DNA from: Staphylococcus nepalensis
Lineage (GTDB): Bacteria; Bacillota; Bacilli; Staphylococcales; Staphylococcaceae
NCBI RefSeq assembly: GCF_014635045.1
Contig: NZ_BMCF01000002.1
Coordinates: 186,001 to 250,000, forward strand
DNA length: 64,000 bases
Direction of reading: 5' to 3'
A model generated the notes under the pieces. The model saw only the letters and a list, made by a program, of their open reading frames with translations, did no database searches and had not been told where the DNA came from. The translations under genes and the position numbers were made by a program. The stretch's first letter is position 1. Each line of letters starts with the position of its first letter. Shown here piece after piece: positions 29,576 to 40,265 of this stretch.

Positions 29576-31765
29576 GTGAACAATGAATATCCATACAGTG
29601 TGGACGAAGTATTATCCAAAGCAAAATCATATTTATCAAAGGAAGAATATGAATATGTATTGAAAAGTTACCATCTAGCTTATGAGGCACATGAAGGTCA
29701 ATTTCGAAAAAACGGTTTACCATATATTATGCATCCCATTCAAGTTGCTGGCATATTAACTGAAATGCATTTAGATGGCCCAACCATCGTAGCAGGCTTT
29801 TTACATGACGTTATTGAGGACACGCCTTATACGTTTGATGATGTAAAAGGGATGTTTAACGAAGAAATTGCGGTAATCGTAGAAGGCGTTACTAAGCTTA
29901 AAAAAGTTAAATATCGCTCTAAGGAAGAACAACAAGCTGAAAATCACCGTAAACTGTTTATAGCTATTGCAAAAGACGTTCGTGTTATCCTTGTTAAATT
30001 AGCAGATCGCTTACATAATATGAGAACATTAAAAGCGATGCCACGGGAAAAACAAATAAGAATATCTAAAGAAACGCTAGAAATCTACGCGCCTTTAGCT
30101 CACAGATTAGGGATTAATACAATCAAATGGGAGCTAGAAGATACTGCGCTTAGATATATAGATAGCGTGCAATATTTCCGTATCGTTAATCTCATGAAAA
30201 AAAAGCGCAGTGAAAGAGAAGATTATATACAAAATGCCATTAATCGGATAGATGATGAGATGGAAAAAATGCAAATAATCGGAGATATAAACGGGCGACC
30301 TAAACATATTTATAGTATTTATAGAAAAATGGTTAAACAAAAGAAACAATTCGATCAAATATTTGATTTATTAGCCATTAGAATTATTGTAAATTCGATT
30401 AATGATTGCTATGCCGTTTTAGGACTCGTACATACGTTATGGAAACCAATGCCTGGAAGGTTTAAAGATTATATTGCAATGCCGAAACAAAACATGTATC
30501 AATCCTTACATACTACTGTTGTTGGCCCTAATGGTGATCCTCTAGAAATTCAGATTAGAACTTTTGAAATGCATGAAATTGCAGAACACGGGGTTGCAGC
30601 ACATTGGGCGTACAAAGAAGGCAAAAAAGTTACTGAAAAAACACAAAATTTCAATAAAAAATTAAATTGGATTAAAGAATTAGCAGAAACAGATAGTACT
30701 ACAACAGATGCAGAAGAGTTTATGGAAACTTTAAAATTTGATTTGCAAAGTGATAAAGTATACGCTTTTACTCCAGAAAGTGATGTAATTGAATTACCAT
30801 ATGGCGCTGTCCCAATTGATTTTGCTTATGCTGTACATAGTGAAGTAGGAAATAAGATGATTGGTGCTAAAGTAAATGGAAAAATTGAACCAATTGATTA
30901 CGTTTTGCAAACAGGCGATATTGTTGAGATTAGAACGAGCAAACATTCCTATGGGCCAAGTCGTGATTGGCTGAAAATTGTTAAATCTTCGAGCGCTAAG
31001 AGTAAAATTCGTAGTTTCTTTAAAAAACAAGATCGTTCTTCTAATATTGAAAAAGGTAAATTTATGGTTGAAGCAGAAATAAAAGACCAAGGTTATAGAA
31101 TGGATGCTGTTTTGACTGATGATAATATTGAAGTGGTCAAAGATAAATATAATTTTTCTAATGAAGACGATTTATTTGCAGCAGTTGGGTTTGGCGGTGT
31201 AACAGCACTACAAATCGTTAATAAGTTAACTGAAAAACAGCGTATACAAGATAAACAAAAAGCATTAAATTCTGTTCAAGAAGTTCAAAAGTCAGTTCCG
31301 ATTAAAAATGATATTACTACAGATAGCGGTGTATATGTTGAAGGCATCGAAAACGTATTAATTAAATTGTCAAAATGTTGTAATCCAATACCTGGCGATG
31401 ATATTGTTGGTTATATCACTAAAGGGCACGGTATTAAGGTGCATCGCACAGATTGTCCCAATATCAAAAACGAAAAAGAAAGATTGATTAGTGTCGAATG
31501 GGTACGTTCGAAAGATGCAACGCAACGTTACCAGGTTGATTTAGAAGTTACTGCTTACGATAGAAATGGGTTACTAAACGAAGTATTACAAGCAGTTAAT
31601 TCGACAAAAAGCAATTTAGTGAAAGTTTCTGGACGTTCAGATATTGACAAAAATGCAGTCATTAATATCGGCGTAATGGTGAAAAATGTAAATGAAGTTT
31701 ATCAAGTTGTAGATAAAATTAAACAACTTGGAGATGTTTATACAGTAACAAGAGTTTGGAATTAG
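29576..31765 (+). CDS. relA: Bifunctional (p)ppGpp synthase/hydrolase
   Basis: 729 aa long RSH enzyme of the stringent response. The HD hydrolase domain ([11 protein letters not shown] about residue 80), the synthetase domain ([20 protein letters not shown] about 295), TGS ([14 protein letters not shown] about 395), the zinc-finger-like [13 protein letters not shown] (about 600) and the C-terminal ACT are all in order. Both catalytic halves look intact. Start is GTG 29576 after a GGGGTG site. It heads a relA-dtd-lytH run. Confidence 0.98.
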   Translation: MNNEYPYSVDEVLSKAKSYLSKEEYEYVLKSYHLAYEAHEGQFRKNGLPYIMHPIQVAGILTEMHLDGPTIVAGFLHDVIEDTPYTFDDVKGMFNEEIAVIVEGVTKLKKVKYRSKEEQQAENHRKLFIAIAKDVRVILVKLADRLHNMRTLKAMPREKQIRISKETLEIYAPLAHRLGINTIKWELEDTALRYIDSVQYFRIVNLMKKKRSEREDYIQNAINRIDDEMEKMQIIGDINGRPKHIYSIYRKMVKQKKQFDQIFDLLAIRIIVNSINDCYAVLGLVHTLWKPMPGRFKDYIAMPKQNMYQSLHTTVVGPNGDPLEIQIRTFEMHEIAEHGVAAHWAYKEGKKVTEKTQNFNKKLNWIKELAETDSTTTDAEEFMETLKFDLQSDKVYAFTPESDVIELPYGAVPIDFAYAVHSEVGNKMIGAKVNGKIEPIDYVLQTGDIVEIRTSKHSYGPSRDWLKIVKSSSAKSKIRSFFKKQDRSSNIEKGKFMVEAEIKDQGYRMDAVLTDDNIEVVKDKYNFSNEDDLFAAVGFGGVTALQIVNKLTEKQRIQDKQKALNSVQEVQKSVPIKNDITTDSGVYVEGIENVLIKLSKCCNPIPGDDIVGYITKGHGIKVHRTDCPNIKNEKERLISVEWVRSKDATQRYQVDLEVTAYDRNGLLNEVLQAVNSTKSNLVKVSGRSDIDKNAVINIGVMVKNVNEVYQVVDKIKQLGDVYTVTRVWN

Positions 31766-31778
31766 AGGTGAAACATAC

Positions 31779-32231
31779 ATGAAAGTAGTTGTTCAAAGAG
31801 TGAAACAAGCATCTGTTTCAAATGGATCTATCGAAAATAAGATAAACAAGGGTTATTGCTTGTTAGTAGGCGTAGGCAAATCATCAACTGAAGCGGATAT
31901 CGATGTATTAGCGAAAAAAATCGTGAACGCACGTCTATTTGAAGATGAAGATGGCAAACTTAATCTCAACCTACAGCAAGTACAAGGCGAAGTCCTTTCT
32001 ATCTCGCAATTTACACTTTATGCTGATGTAAAAAAAGGAAATAGACCAGGCTTTACAAATTCAATGCCTCCCGATAAAGCAAATGAATTTTATGAAAAGC
32101 TGAATGACGCGATACGCGCATACGGTATTAATGTATTAACTGGTGAATTTGGAACAGACATGCTTGTTAATATTGCCAACGATGGACCAGTGACGATTAT
32201 ATATGAAAGTCAGGATGGCAAAATCGTATGA
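31779..32231 (+). CDS. dtd: D-aminoacyl-tRNA deacylase
   Basis: 150 aa. Removes D-amino acids wrongly attached to t[11 protein letters not shown] and the NxGPVT cis-Pro type motif (NDGPVTI, near the C-terminus) of the DTD fold are seen. ATG follows GAGGTG. It overlaps lytH by 4 bases (ATGA), so the two are coupled. Confidence 0.97.
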   Translation: MKVVVQRVKQASVSNGSIENKINKGYCLLVGVGKSSTEADIDVLAKKIVNARLFEDEDGKLNLNLQQVQGEVLSISQFTLYADVKKGNRPGFTNSMPPDKANEFYEKLNDAIRAYGINVLTGEFGTDMLVNIANDGPVTIIYESQDGKIV

Positions 32232-33103
32232 AAACAGTCAATACTTGGTTAGAAAAACATAATTTGAAGAATTTGCCGACACTCATTGTTATGGTAGCGT
32301 TTGTCATTTTTATTTTTATGATTATTGCTTTTTTAAATCATAATGACGAAGAATCTAGTTCGATTTATGTTACAGAAGATACTGATTTAAGAACAGGCCC
32401 TAATGCAGTGTATCCTGCGATAAAATCAGTTGATCAAGGACAAAATTTTAATAAAATTGGGAAATCTGGTAAATGGATTGAAGTAGAATCAAGTAATCAT
32501 AAAGATAAAGGTTGGGTAGCGGGTTGGCACACTAATCTTGATATTCAAGCAGATGCAGATCCTAACGCTAACCCTTTAAAAGATAAAACAATTGTACTTG
32601 ACCCTGGTCACGGAGGTAGTGATCAGGGAGCATCAAGTAATACCAAAAAGCATAGTACTGAGAAAGTGTATACTTTGAAAACAGCGAAAGAACTCAAAAC
32701 ACTTTTAGAAAAAGAAGGTGCGACCGTAAATATGACGAGAAGCTCAGATACCTATGTTAGCTTAGATGACCGTAATATTAAAGGCGATGCCTATATCAGT
32801 ATACACAACGATTCTTTAAAATCTTCTAAAGCCAATGGCACTACAGTATATTGGTTTAAAGATAATCAAAAAGTACTAGCCGAAACATTGAATGCTTACA
32901 TACAAAAGAAAGCTTTATTAACAAATAAAGGTGCTAGACAAGAAAATTTCCAAGTATTGAGACAGACGGATGTACCAGCTGTTTTATTAGAGTTAGGCTA
33001 TATCAGTAACCCCACCGATGAAAATATGATAACGAATCAATTGCATCGTCATATTGTAGAACAAGCAGTTGTTGATGGTTTAAGTGCATACTTTTCAGAA
33101 TAA
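32228..33103 (+). CDS. lytH: N-acetylmuramoyl-L-alanine amidase LytH
   Basis: 291 aa: an N-terminal membrane anchor (about residues 20-38), an SH3b domain (about 50-107) and an Amidase_3 zinc domain (about 115-290). The zinc ligands are in LDPGHGG, the following STEK (Glu) and SIHND (His); the catalytic Glu is in [11 protein letters not shown]. In S. aureus LytH with ActH trims uncrosslinked glycan strands; that partner is not in this window. Overlap with dtd and position before hisS match S. aureus. Confidence 0.96.
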   Translation: MKTVNTWLEKHNLKNLPTLIVMVAFVIFIFMIIAFLNHNDEESSSIYVTEDTDLRTGPNAVYPAIKSVDQGQNFNKIGKSGKWIEVESSNHKDKGWVAGWHTNLDIQADADPNANPLKDKTIVLDPGHGGSDQGASSNTKKHSTEKVYTLKTAKELKTLLEKEGATVNMTRSSDTYVSLDDRNIKGDAYISIHNDSLKSSKANGTTVYWFKDNQKVLAETLNAYIQKKALLTNKGARQENFQVLRQTDVPAVLLELGYISNPTDENMITNQLHRHIVEQAVVDGLSAYFSE

Positions 33104-33108
33104 AAAGG

Positions 33109-33137
33109 TTGCATATTAATCGATAACTCGTTATTAT
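33109..33137 (+). promoter_or_regulatory. Promoter of the hisS-aspS leader
   Basis: TTGCAT (33109-33114) and TATTAT (33132-33137) with a perfect 17-bp spacer, just after lytH. Transcription would start near 33144, at the beginning of the T-box leader. Confidence 0.7.
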
Positions 33138-33143
33138 TAGATA

Positions 33144-33416
33144 TGAATTCTATATTAAAACCGATATCATTCTTGACTATTCTAGATGAAGAGACAGCAT
33201 TTGCTAATGCGTAGAGACATAATTCGAGGCTGGAAAATTATGCTTAGTAATTTAGAAATTAGAACACAAGAAGAGGTGTTTTATGAAGATAAAGCCGTGT
33301 GACGAACGTTATTCGTATAAAGTGGGTTATAGATAGCTATATATATAACCAATTAGGGTGGCAACACGGAGATTCGTCCCTTGTATGACTGTTAAGGTCA
33401 TACAAGGGTTTTTTTA
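33144..33416 (+). promoter_or_regulatory. T-box leader of hisS-aspS
   Basis: The T-box AGGGTGGCAACACGG is at 33355-33369 and the terminator CCCTTGTATGAC / GTCATACAAGGG with seven T at 33378-33415. In Stem I an AGAGA bulge (33213-33217) and the apical hairpin CATAATT/AATTATG (33218-33242) are clear, with TTGCTAA/TTAGTAA below. The specifier is not certain: GAA-CAC at 33265-33267 gives histidine, which fits the gene. The Stem I lower arm is less regular than in the valS and alaS leaders. Confidence 0.85.
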
Positions 33417-33437
33417 TTGTATAAAAGGAGAGATTTT

Positions 33438-34700
33438 ATGATAAATATTCCTAGAGGAACACAAGATATTTTACCAGAAGAAACAAAAAAATGGCGATAT
33501 ATAGAAGCACGATTAGACCAATTAATGGAATTATATAATTATGAAGAAATTCGTACACCAATTTTTGAAAGTACAGAATTATTTGCACGGGGTGTCGGTG
33601 ATTCCACTGATGTCGTTCAAAAAGAAATGTATACTTTTAAAGATAAAGGCGATCGCAGTATTACATTACGTCCAGAAGGGACTGCTGCTGTTGTACGTTC
33701 TTACATTGAAAATAAAATGCAAGGCTTACCTAATCAACCAGTAAAGTTATATTATAACGGGCCGATGTTCCGTTATGAACGAAAACAAAAAGGGCGCTAT
33801 CGCCAATTTACCCAATTTGGTGTTGAAGCCATAGGCGCAGAGCATCCTAGTATTGATGCTGAAATATTAGCAATGGTCATGCACATTTATCAATCCTTTG
33901 GACTTAAACATTTGAAATTGGTTATCAATAGTATTGGTGATATTGATTCTCGTAAAGAATATAACAATGCTTTGGTAAAACATTTTGAACCGGTAATAGA
34001 AGATTTTTGTAAAGATTGCCAAGCACGCTTACACACTAATCCAATGAGAATTTTAGATTGTAAAGTTGATAAAGATAAAGAAGCTGTTAAAACAGCGCCA
34101 CGTATAACAGAATACTTAAATGAAGATTCAAAAGCGTATTTTGCAGAAGTGAAACAACATTTAGACGATTTAGGTATTAAATATGAAGAAGACCCTAACT
34201 TAGTAAGAGGATTAGATTATTATACACACACAGCGTTTGAGCTCATGATTGATAACCCTAATTATGATGGCGCTATTACTACATTATGTGGTGGCGGCCG
34301 ATATAACGGATTATTAGAATTACTTGATGGTCCTAGTCAAACTGGTATTGGTTTTGCGTTAAGTATTGAAAGACTCTTACTTGCTTTAGAAGAAGAAGGC
34401 ATTGATTTGGATATGGGACATGAGTTTGATTTGTTTATCGTCACAATGGGAGAAGAAGCTGATCGATACGCAGTGAAAATTTTAAATGATTTACGCAGGG
34501 ATGGTGTCAAAGCCGATAAAGATTATATGGAGCGTAAAGTTAAAGGTCAAATGAAACAGGCTGATAGATTAAATGCTAAATACACGGTAGTTATCGGAGA
34601 TCAAGAATTAGAAGATAACAAAATAAATGTTAAAGATATGCAATCTGGTGAATCAGACCTGATTGAGTTAAGTAAACTTGTTAATTATTTTAAAAACTAA
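33438..34700 (+). CDS. hisS: Histidyl-tRNA synthetase
   Basis: 420 aa class II synthetase. Motif 2 MFRYERKQKGRYRQFTQFG (about residues 107-125) and the histidine-A motif LVRGLDYYT (about 255) are intact, followed by the C-terminal anticodon-binding domain. ATG 33438 follows AAGGAGAG; the in-frame start at 33417 is in the terminator tail. It is in one operon with aspS, 12 bases on. Confidence 0.98.
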   Translation: MINIPRGTQDILPEETKKWRYIEARLDQLMELYNYEEIRTPIFESTELFARGVGDSTDVVQKEMYTFKDKGDRSITLRPEGTAAVVRSYIENKMQGLPNQPVKLYYNGPMFRYERKQKGRYRQFTQFGVEAIGAEHPSIDAEILAMVMHIYQSFGLKHLKLVINSIGDIDSRKEYNNALVKHFEPVIEDFCKDCQARLHTNPMRILDCKVDKDKEAVKTAPRITEYLNEDSKAYFAEVKQHLDDLGIKYEEDPNLVRGLDYYTHTAFELMIDNPNYDGAITTLCGGGRYNGLLELLDGPSQTGIGFALSIERLLLALEEEGIDLDMGHEFDLFIVTMGEEADRYAVKILNDLRRDGVKADKDYMERKVKGQMKQADRLNAKYTVVIGDQELEDNKINVKDMQSGESDLIELSKLVNYFKN

Positions 34701-34712
34701 GGAGAAGATAGC

Positions 34713-36479
34713 ATGAGTAAACGAACAACTTATTGTGGTTTAGTTACTGAATCACTATTAGAACAAGAAGTTATATTGAAAGGTTGGGTACACAACCGTA
34801 GAGATTTAGGTGGCCTTATCTTCGTAGACCTTCGTGACCGCGAAGGTTATGTACAAATCGTATTTAACCCAGATTTTTCAAAAGAAGCTTTACAAACAGC
34901 TGAAACGATCAGATCTGAATATGTGGTAGAAGTTAAAGGTATTGTGAAAAAACGTGATCCACAAACAGTTAATCCAAAGATTGCAACAGGACAAGTAGAA
35001 GTCCAAATTTCTGATATACAAATTATAAATAAAGCTGAAACGCCTCCGTTCGCATTAAATGAAGAAAATCAAAATGTAGATGAAAATATTAGATTAAAAT
35101 ACAGATATCTCGATTTAAGACGTCAAGAATTAGCACAAACTTTTAAAATGAGGCACCAAACAACACGTGCCATTAGACAATATTTAGATGCTGAAGGCTT
35201 TTATGATATTGAAACGCCAGTGTTGACAAAATCAACGCCAGAAGGCGCACGTGACTATTTAGTGCCCTCACGCGTACATGAAGGTGAATTTTATGCTTTG
35301 CCACAATCACCACAAATATTTAAACAATTGTTAATGATTAGTGGTTTTGATAAGTATTACCAAATTGTAAAATGTTTCCGTGATGAAGACTTACGTGCTG
35401 ACCGTCAACCAGAATTCACCCAAGTTGATATTGAAATGAGTTTCGTTGACCAAGAAGATGTGATGGGTACAGGCGAAGAAATGTTACAAAAAGTAGTCAA
35501 AGATGTTAAAAATGTTGAAGTACCACGTCCATTCCCAAGAATGACTTATAATGAAGCAATGGATCGTTTTGGTTCAGATAAACCAGATACACGCTTTGGT
35601 ATGGAATTAATAAATGTTTCAGAACTTGGTGAAATGATGGATTTCAAAGTCTTCAAAGATGCAGTGAATAATAATGGCCAAGTAAAAGCAATTGTGGCAG
35701 AAGGTGCTTCTGACAATTATACTAGAAAAGATATCGACGCGTTAACTGAATTTGTCAATATTTACGGTGCTAAGGGGTTAGCATGGGTTAAAGTGGTTGA
35801 TGAAGGTTTAAATGGCCCTATAGCTAAATTCTTTGAACCAGAACATGTTGATAAACTAAAATCATTAACTGGTGCAAATTCAGGAGATTTAGTATTATTT
35901 GTAGCAGATAAACCAAGTGTTGTTGCTCAAAGTTTAGGCGCTTTAAGATTGAAATTAGCTAAAGAATTAGATTTGATTGATGAAAGTAAATTAAACTTCT
36001 TATGGGTAACAGACTGGCCTTTACTTGAATATGATGAAGACTTGAAACGTTATACAGCAGCACATCATCCATTTACTGCTCCCAAACAAGAAGATATTGA
36101 AAAATTAGATAATGAACCTGAAAATGCTCAAGCGAATGCATACGACATTGTGCTAAATGGTTATGAATTAGGTGGAGGATCTATTAGAATCCATAATGCT
36201 GATTTACAATCAAAAATGTTTGAAGTATTAGGATTTACTGAAGAACAAGCTAGAGAGCAGTTTGGTTTCTTATTAGATGCATTTAAATATGGTGCGCCAC
36301 CACATGGCGGTATTGCATTAGGATTAGACCGTTTAGTGATGTTGTTGACAGGTCGCACAAATTTACGTGATACAATCGCGTTCCCTAAAACAGCTTCTGC
36401 GACGTGTTTATTAACAAACGCGCCTAGTGAAGTCTCTGAAAGTCAATTAGAAGAATTATCATTAAGAATTAGACATTAA
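34713..36479 (+). CDS. aspS: Aspartyl-tRNA synthetase
   Basis: 588 aa, the bacterial type with an N-terminal OB anticodon domain, class II core with a GAD insertion (about residues 285-415) and motif 3 [17 protein letters not shown] near the end. ATG follows AAGGAGAAG. Second gene of hisS-aspS. 6S RNA is transcribed separately just after it. Confidence 0.98.
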   Translation: MSKRTTYCGLVTESLLEQEVILKGWVHNRRDLGGLIFVDLRDREGYVQIVFNPDFSKEALQTAETIRSEYVVEVKGIVKKRDPQTVNPKIATGQVEVQISDIQIINKAETPPFALNEENQNVDENIRLKYRYLDLRRQELAQTFKMRHQTTRAIRQYLDAEGFYDIETPVLTKSTPEGARDYLVPSRVHEGEFYALPQSPQIFKQLLMISGFDKYYQIVKCFRDEDLRADRQPEFTQVDIEMSFVDQEDVMGTGEEMLQKVVKDVKNVEVPRPFPRMTYNEAMDRFGSDKPDTRFGMELINVSELGEMMDFKVFKDAVNNNGQVKAIVAEGASDNYTRKDIDALTEFVNIYGAKGLAWVKVVDEGLNGPIAKFFEPEHVDKLKSLTGANSGDLVLFVADKPSVVAQSLGALRLKLAKELDLIDESKLNFLWVTDWPLLEYDEDLKRYTAAHHPFTAPKQEDIEKLDNEPENAQANAYDIVLNGYELGGGSIRIHNADLQSKMFEVLGFTEEQAREQFGFLLDAFKYGAPPHGGIALGLDRLVMLLTGRTNLRDTIAFPKTASATCLLTNAPSEVSESQLEELSLRIRH

Positions 36480-36503
36480 TTTTTATGGACCAAGTTTTAA
36501 TTC

Positions 36504-36531
36504 TTGCTAAATCCAAATATTATGTTATGAT
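36504..36531 (+). promoter_or_regulatory. Promoter of 6S RNA
   Basis: TTGCTA (36504-36509) and TATGAT (36526-36531), 16-bp spacer, placed 7 bases before the expected 5' end. Confidence 0.7.
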
Positions 36532-36537
36532 ACTTGC

Positions 36538-36768
36538 ATAAGGTAGTCATCTGTAGTGTTCGTAAGTTTGCTTCATATTTGGGCCTAACACTCTTTGATC
36601 CGGGAGCCCAATAGGTTTTCTTGCAGCGCACACGCCTCTTAAGGAGGACTTGCAAAACAAGAAACAGGGCACCCACCTGTTAATAGCAGGCCGAATGATC
36701 AAGCAATTTATAACTACGGCACTCACGGACTCTATCGGTACGCAAGACTTCGGTCTTGCGTATTTTTT
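36538..36768 (+). ncRNA. ssrS: 6S RNA
   Basis: Located between aspS and tcdA, the same place as 6S-1 RNA (bsrA) in Bacillus. The region is clearly richer in G+C than its flanks, is not coding, has complementary 5' and 3' halves (for instance AAACAAGAAACAGGGCACCC near the middle), a promoter in front and a terminator (TACGCAAGAC-TTCG-GTCTTGCGTA plus T-run, 36739-36768). Length of about 230 nt fits staphylococcal 6S. It would bind vegetative RNA polymerase in slow growth. Exact ends are inferred. Confidence 0.85.
36739..36768 (+). terminator. Terminator of 6S RNA
   Basis: Perfect 10-bp stem with a TTCG loop and seven T. Confidence 0.95.
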
Positions 36769-36898
36769 TATAATAAAGTTGATAAGCCGCTGTAAATCCA
36801 TACATGTTAATGTTTGGTTTATAAAGTGCTTTTAAAATATAAAAAGTATAGTGTTATAATATAATAATAATAGTATTTGTTTAATAAGGAGTTTAGAG

Positions 36899-37669
36899 AT
36901 GAAACATCAATTTTCGAGAAATGAATTGGCCTATGGTCAAGAAGGATTAGATTTATTAAAGCAGAAAACAGTTGTTGTTTTAGGCGTTGGTGGTGTCGGT
37001 TCTTTCGCAGCTGAAGCATTAGCACGTACGAATATAGGACATATTATTTTAATCGACAAAGACGATGTGGATATCACAAACGTGAATCGTCAATTACATG
37101 CGCTCACATCTACGATTGGTCAAAGTAAAGTGACATTAATGGAAGAACGTATCAAGTTAATTAATCCAGACTGTAAAGTCACTTCGCTACATATGTTTTA
37201 CACGGAAGAAACATACGAGGCTTTATTTAACAACTATAATATTGATTATTTTATAGACGCGAGTGACACACTTATTTACAAGGTTCATTTAATGAAAGAA
37301 TGCCTTGATAGAGGTATTTCAGTTATCTCAAGTATGGGTGCAGCAAATAAAACAGACCCAACACGTTTTCAAATTGCAGATATATCCAAAACTTATATGG
37401 ATCCTATGGCCAAATTGATACGTCGTAAATTGAAAAAATTAGGTGTTTATAAAGGCGTCCCTGTAGTGTTTTCAGATGAAAGCCCAATTGTCATTAGAGA
37501 AGATGTTAAAGAAACAGTAGGAGATGCCAACGCGCCAACAAGGAAAGCCCAAATGCCTCCGTCATCCAATGCATTTGTTCCTAGTGCGGTAGGATTAATT
37601 TGTGCAAGTTATGTAATTAATGACATTTTAAAAGACATACCAGTTACACGTATCAAAGATAAAAAATAA
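36899..37669 (+). CDS. tcdA: tRNA threonylcarbamoyladenosine dehydratase
   Basis: 256 aa, E1/ThiF/MoeB-like fold. TcdA cyclises t6A37 to ct6A in an ATP-dependent reaction. The nucleotide site GVGGVGSF (about residues 31-38) and IDKDDVDITNVNRQ are plain, and the family's single catalytic-region cysteine-bearing C-terminus is present. ATG follows AAGGAG. It is convergent with rarA. Confidence 0.94.
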   Translation: MKHQFSRNELAYGQEGLDLLKQKTVVVLGVGGVGSFAAEALARTNIGHIILIDKDDVDITNVNRQLHALTSTIGQSKVTLMEERIKLINPDCKVTSLHMFYTEETYEALFNNYNIDYFIDASDTLIYKVHLMKECLDRGISVISSMGAANKTDPTRFQIADISKTYMDPMAKLIRRKLKKLGVYKGVPVVFSDESPIVIREDVKETVGDANAPTRKAQMPPSSNAFVPSAVGLICASYVINDILKDIPVTRIKDKK

Positions 37670-37670
37670 A

Positions 37671-37721
37671 AAAGACCTTAAAGCTTTTCACTTTATTGTG
37701 TAAGCTTTAAGGACTTTTTTT
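37671..37721. terminator. Bidirectional terminator between tcdA and rarA
   Basis: AAAGACCTTAAAGCTT pairs with AAGCTTTAAGGACTTT almost perfectly, A-run on the left and T-run on the right. Confidence 0.9.
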
Positions 37722-37747
37722 GATGAAATAATGATGTGGCATTAGGA

Positions 37748-39028
37748 TTATTTGTTTTTCTGTTGTGCTTTATTAATATTTTCAAATATAGTTTTAAATT
37801 GTTGTTCCGTTTTAGAAGTCATTTTTGGTGTATAATAAATTTTGTTTTTTAGCTTATCGGGTAAATATTGTTGAGATATGAATCCATTCTCATAATTATG
37901 AGGATATTTATAACCTATAGCTCTTCCGAGTTCTTTGGCACCTGAATAATGACCATCTTTTAAATAATCAGGAATTTGTCCTACATGTCCTTTACGAATG
38001 TCTGATAATGCTGCATCAATGGCAGTAATACCTGAATTAGACTTAGGTGATAAACATAATTCAATAACAGCTTGACTTAATGGGATCCTTGCTTCAGGAA
38101 AACCAAGTCGTTCGGCAGATTCAATTGCTGCTAAAGTACGTTGGCCAGCACCTGGCGAAGCCAATCCGACGTCTTCATAACTGATAACCAACAATCTCCT
38201 AACAATTGTAGGTAAGTCACCAGCTTCAATTAATCGAGCTAAATAGTGTAAAGCTGCATTAACGTCACTACCTCTAATTGATTTTTGAAATGCACTCATT
38301 ACGTCATAATGCATATCCCCATCTTTATCACTGACGAATGCGCCCTTTTGTAAACAATCTTTAGCATCTTCTAAAGTAATATGTCTTTGGTTATCTGTTA
38401 CTTCAGAACTGAGCACAGCTAATTCTAAAGCGTTTAGAGCACTTCTCACGTCGCCTTGACTTTGAGTTGTAAAATAATTCATCGCATCTTTATCAATTAT
38501 TGGATTAAATGAAGCTAAACCTCGTTCCTCGTCATTTAACGCTCTTTCTAAAGATAATTTAACATCGTCTTCATTTAATGGATATAACTCAAAAATTTGA
38601 GCTCTTGAACGAATTGCTGGGTTGATAGCATGATAGGGATTAGAAGTAGTAGCACCAATTAATACAATTTTGCCATTCTCAAGATGGGGCAGTAAGAAAT
38701 CTTGTTTCGCTTTATCTAACCGATGAATTTCATCTAGCAATAAAATGACTTGCCCGGACATTTTAGCTTCTTCAACAATCAGTTGCATATCTTTTTTAGT
38801 ATTTGTAACAGCATTTAGTTGGCGAAATTTAAATTGAGTACTTCCTGAAATCGCTTTGGCAATACTTGTCTTGCCGATCCCAGGAGGACCGTAAAAAATC
38901 ATAGAGGATAATCTTTTAGTTTCTACCATTCGTCGAATAATGCCTTTAGTACCAACTAAATGATCTTGTGAAATAATTTCATCAATCGTATTTGGTCTCA
39001 TTCTTGAAGCGAGTGGTTCGTTCGTCAC
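37748..39028 (-). CDS. rarA: Replication-associated recombination protein A
   Basis: 426 aa AAA+ ATPase of the RarA/MgsA/WRNIP1 family that acts at stalled forks. Walker A GPPGIGKTS (about residue 45), Walker B LLLDEIHRLD (about 97), sensor GATTSNP and the C-terminal tetramerisation domain (GAKELGRAIGYKYPHNYENG) are present. It is on the minus strand and divergent from cymR. Confidence 0.96.
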   Translation of the reverse strand: MTNEPLASRMRPNTIDEIISQDHLVGTKGIIRRMVETKRLSSMIFYGPPGIGKTSIAKAISGSTQFKFRQLNAVTNTKKDMQLIVEEAKMSGQVILLLDEIHRLDKAKQDFLLPHLENGKIVLIGATTSNPYHAINPAIRSRAQIFELYPLNEDDVKLSLERALNDEERGLASFNPIIDKDAMNYFTTQSQGDVRSALNALELAVLSSEVTDNQRHITLEDAKDCLQKGAFVSDKDGDMHYDVMSAFQKSIRGSDVNAALHYLARLIEAGDLPTIVRRLLVISYEDVGLASPGAGQRTLAAIESAERLGFPEARIPLSQAVIELCLSPKSNSGITAIDAALSDIRKGHVGQIPDYLKDGHYSGAKELGRAIGYKYPHNYENGFISQQYLPDKLKNKIYYTPKMTSKTEQQFKTIFENINKAQQKNK

Positions 39029-39114
39029 AATCTTTCACACCTTTCTAATATTATCTTAACGTAAAAAATGATAGAATGTTAATATATAGTATTCGAATTA
39101 AGTGAGGTTATATA

Positions 39115-39534
39115 ATGAAAATATCAACAAAAGGAAGATATGGATTAACATTAATGATATCTTTAGCTAAAAAGCAAGGCCAAGGATGCGTTTCATTAAA
39201 ATCTATAGCAGAAGAAAATAACTTAAGTGATCTTTATCTAGAGCAACTTGTCGGTCCATTAAGAAATGCTGGTTTAATTCGAAGTGTTCGTGGTGCAAAA
39301 GGCGGTTATCAATTAAGAGTGTCAGCTGAAGAAATTACTGCTGGCGATATTATTCGTTTATTAGAAGGACCTATTACATTTGTAGAAAGCATTGATTCTG
39401 AACCTCCTGCACAGAAACAACTTTGGATTAGAATGAGAGATGCAGTAAGAGAAGTTTTAGATAATACAACGCTACAATATTTAGCAGATTACAATGATAC
39501 AAATAATTTAGATGGTTATATGTTCTATATTTAA
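39115..39534 (+). CDS. cymR: Rrf2-family regulator CymR
   Basis: 139 aa with the Rrf2 winged helix (KISTKGRYGLTLM start, SDLYLEQLVGPLRNAGLIRSVRGAKGGY). CymR is the cysteine-metabolism master repressor that acts with CysK in staphylococci. No cysteine cluster is visible in the C-terminal part, so an iron-sulfur type (IscR) is unlikely, fitting CymR. In most relatives the cysteine desulfurase gene follows directly; here several accessory genes separate them. Confidence 0.92.
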   Translation: MKISTKGRYGLTLMISLAKKQGQGCVSLKSIAEENNLSDLYLEQLVGPLRNAGLIRSVRGAKGGYQLRVSAEEITAGDIIRLLEGPITFVESIDSEPPAQKQLWIRMRDAVREVLDNTTLQYLADYNDTNNLDGYMFYI

Positions 39535-39610
39535 ATTATTTTAAAAATCATCTTTATTAAAGTATTTCCTATGATTTTATTGTGAAATTTTAAATAATTT
39601 TGCTTTAAAT

Positions 39611-39635
39611 GTTTATGCTTTCAGTAATGTGGTAT
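39611..39635 (+). promoter_or_regulatory. Probable sigma-B promoter of the csbD-like gene
   Basis: GTTTAT (39611-39616), 13-base spacer and TGGTAT (39630-39635), close to the sigma-B consensus GTTTAA...GGGTAT. It lies 33 bases before the start codon of a CsbD-type protein, a family known to be sigma-B controlled. Confidence 0.65.
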
Positions 39636-39667
39636 TTAATATATACATTGCTAAGGAGGTATTATTT

Positions 39668-39850
39668 ATGGCAGACGAAAATAAATTTGAACAAGCAAAA
39701 GGAAATGTGAAAGAAACAGTTGGTAATGTTACCGATGATAAAAATTTAGAAAAAGAAGGCAAAGAAGATAAAACTTCTGGTAAAGCTAAAGAAGCAGTAG
39801 AAAATGCAAAAGAAAAAGCAAATGATGTTATTGATAAATTCAAAAAATAA
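39668..39850 (+). CDS. CsbD family stress protein
   Basis: 60 aa, charged and helical: [19 protein letters not shown] at the N-terminus matches CsbD. The exact function of CsbD is unknown; it is a general-stress protein. ATG 39668 follows AAGGAGG with 9 bases. A probable sigma-B promoter precedes it. The second charged gene begins 36 bases after the stop, likely in the same transcript. Confidence 0.88.
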   Translation: MADENKFEQAKGNVKETVGNVTDDKNLEKEGKEDKTSGKAKEAVENAKEKANDVIDKFKK

Positions 39851-39886
39851 TAATCATTAACTAATACTAAATAAGGTGGTTTTACT

Positions 39887-40063
39887 ATGGCTGGAGATTT
39901 TTTAAATAAAGCAAAGGAAACTGCAAAAAATGTTTCTGATAAATTAAAAGATACTGATAACGAAAAAGCAAAACAAGCATCTGAACAAATCGATAAATTC
40001 ACTGGTGGCAGTGAAGACGATAAAAAAAATGATAAAAAAGACGACAAAAAAGATAAAAAATAA
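39887..40063 (+). CDS. 58-aa Lys/Asp-rich small protein (short gene)
   Basis: A complete 58-aa frame starting MAGDFLNKAKETAKN, preceded by AAGGTGG. The first half is an amphipathic, CsbD-like or LEA-like helix; the second is a run of Lys and Asp. It is next to the CsbD gene and in the same direction, so a stress-linked disordered protein is likely. I know no family for it. Confidence 0.75.
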   Translation: MAGDFLNKAKETAKNVSDKLKDTDNEKAKQASEQIDKFTGGSEDDKKNDKKDDKKDKK

Positions 40064-40102
40064 TTTTTATCTTTATCGTTGTTTAAACTTATTCATCTAA
40101 AT

Positions 40103-40148
40103 ATAAAATGAGCCTGGGATATCAATGGATATCCCAGGCTCATTTTAT
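40103..40148. terminator. Perfect 21-bp bidirectional terminator
   Basis: ATAAAATGAGCCTGGGATATC (40103-40123) and its exact complement around AATG. It separates the csbD pair from the convergent oxidoreductase gene. Confidence 0.9.
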
Positions 40149-40265
40149 ATTTGAAATAATAGATAACTACAAAGTAAATGTATTTATATCAAGTTTTTAC
40201 GCATGTATTTCAGCACTTGCGTTTTGCTATTCGTTCTTACTAATCAACCACGCTTGTATTTAAGT

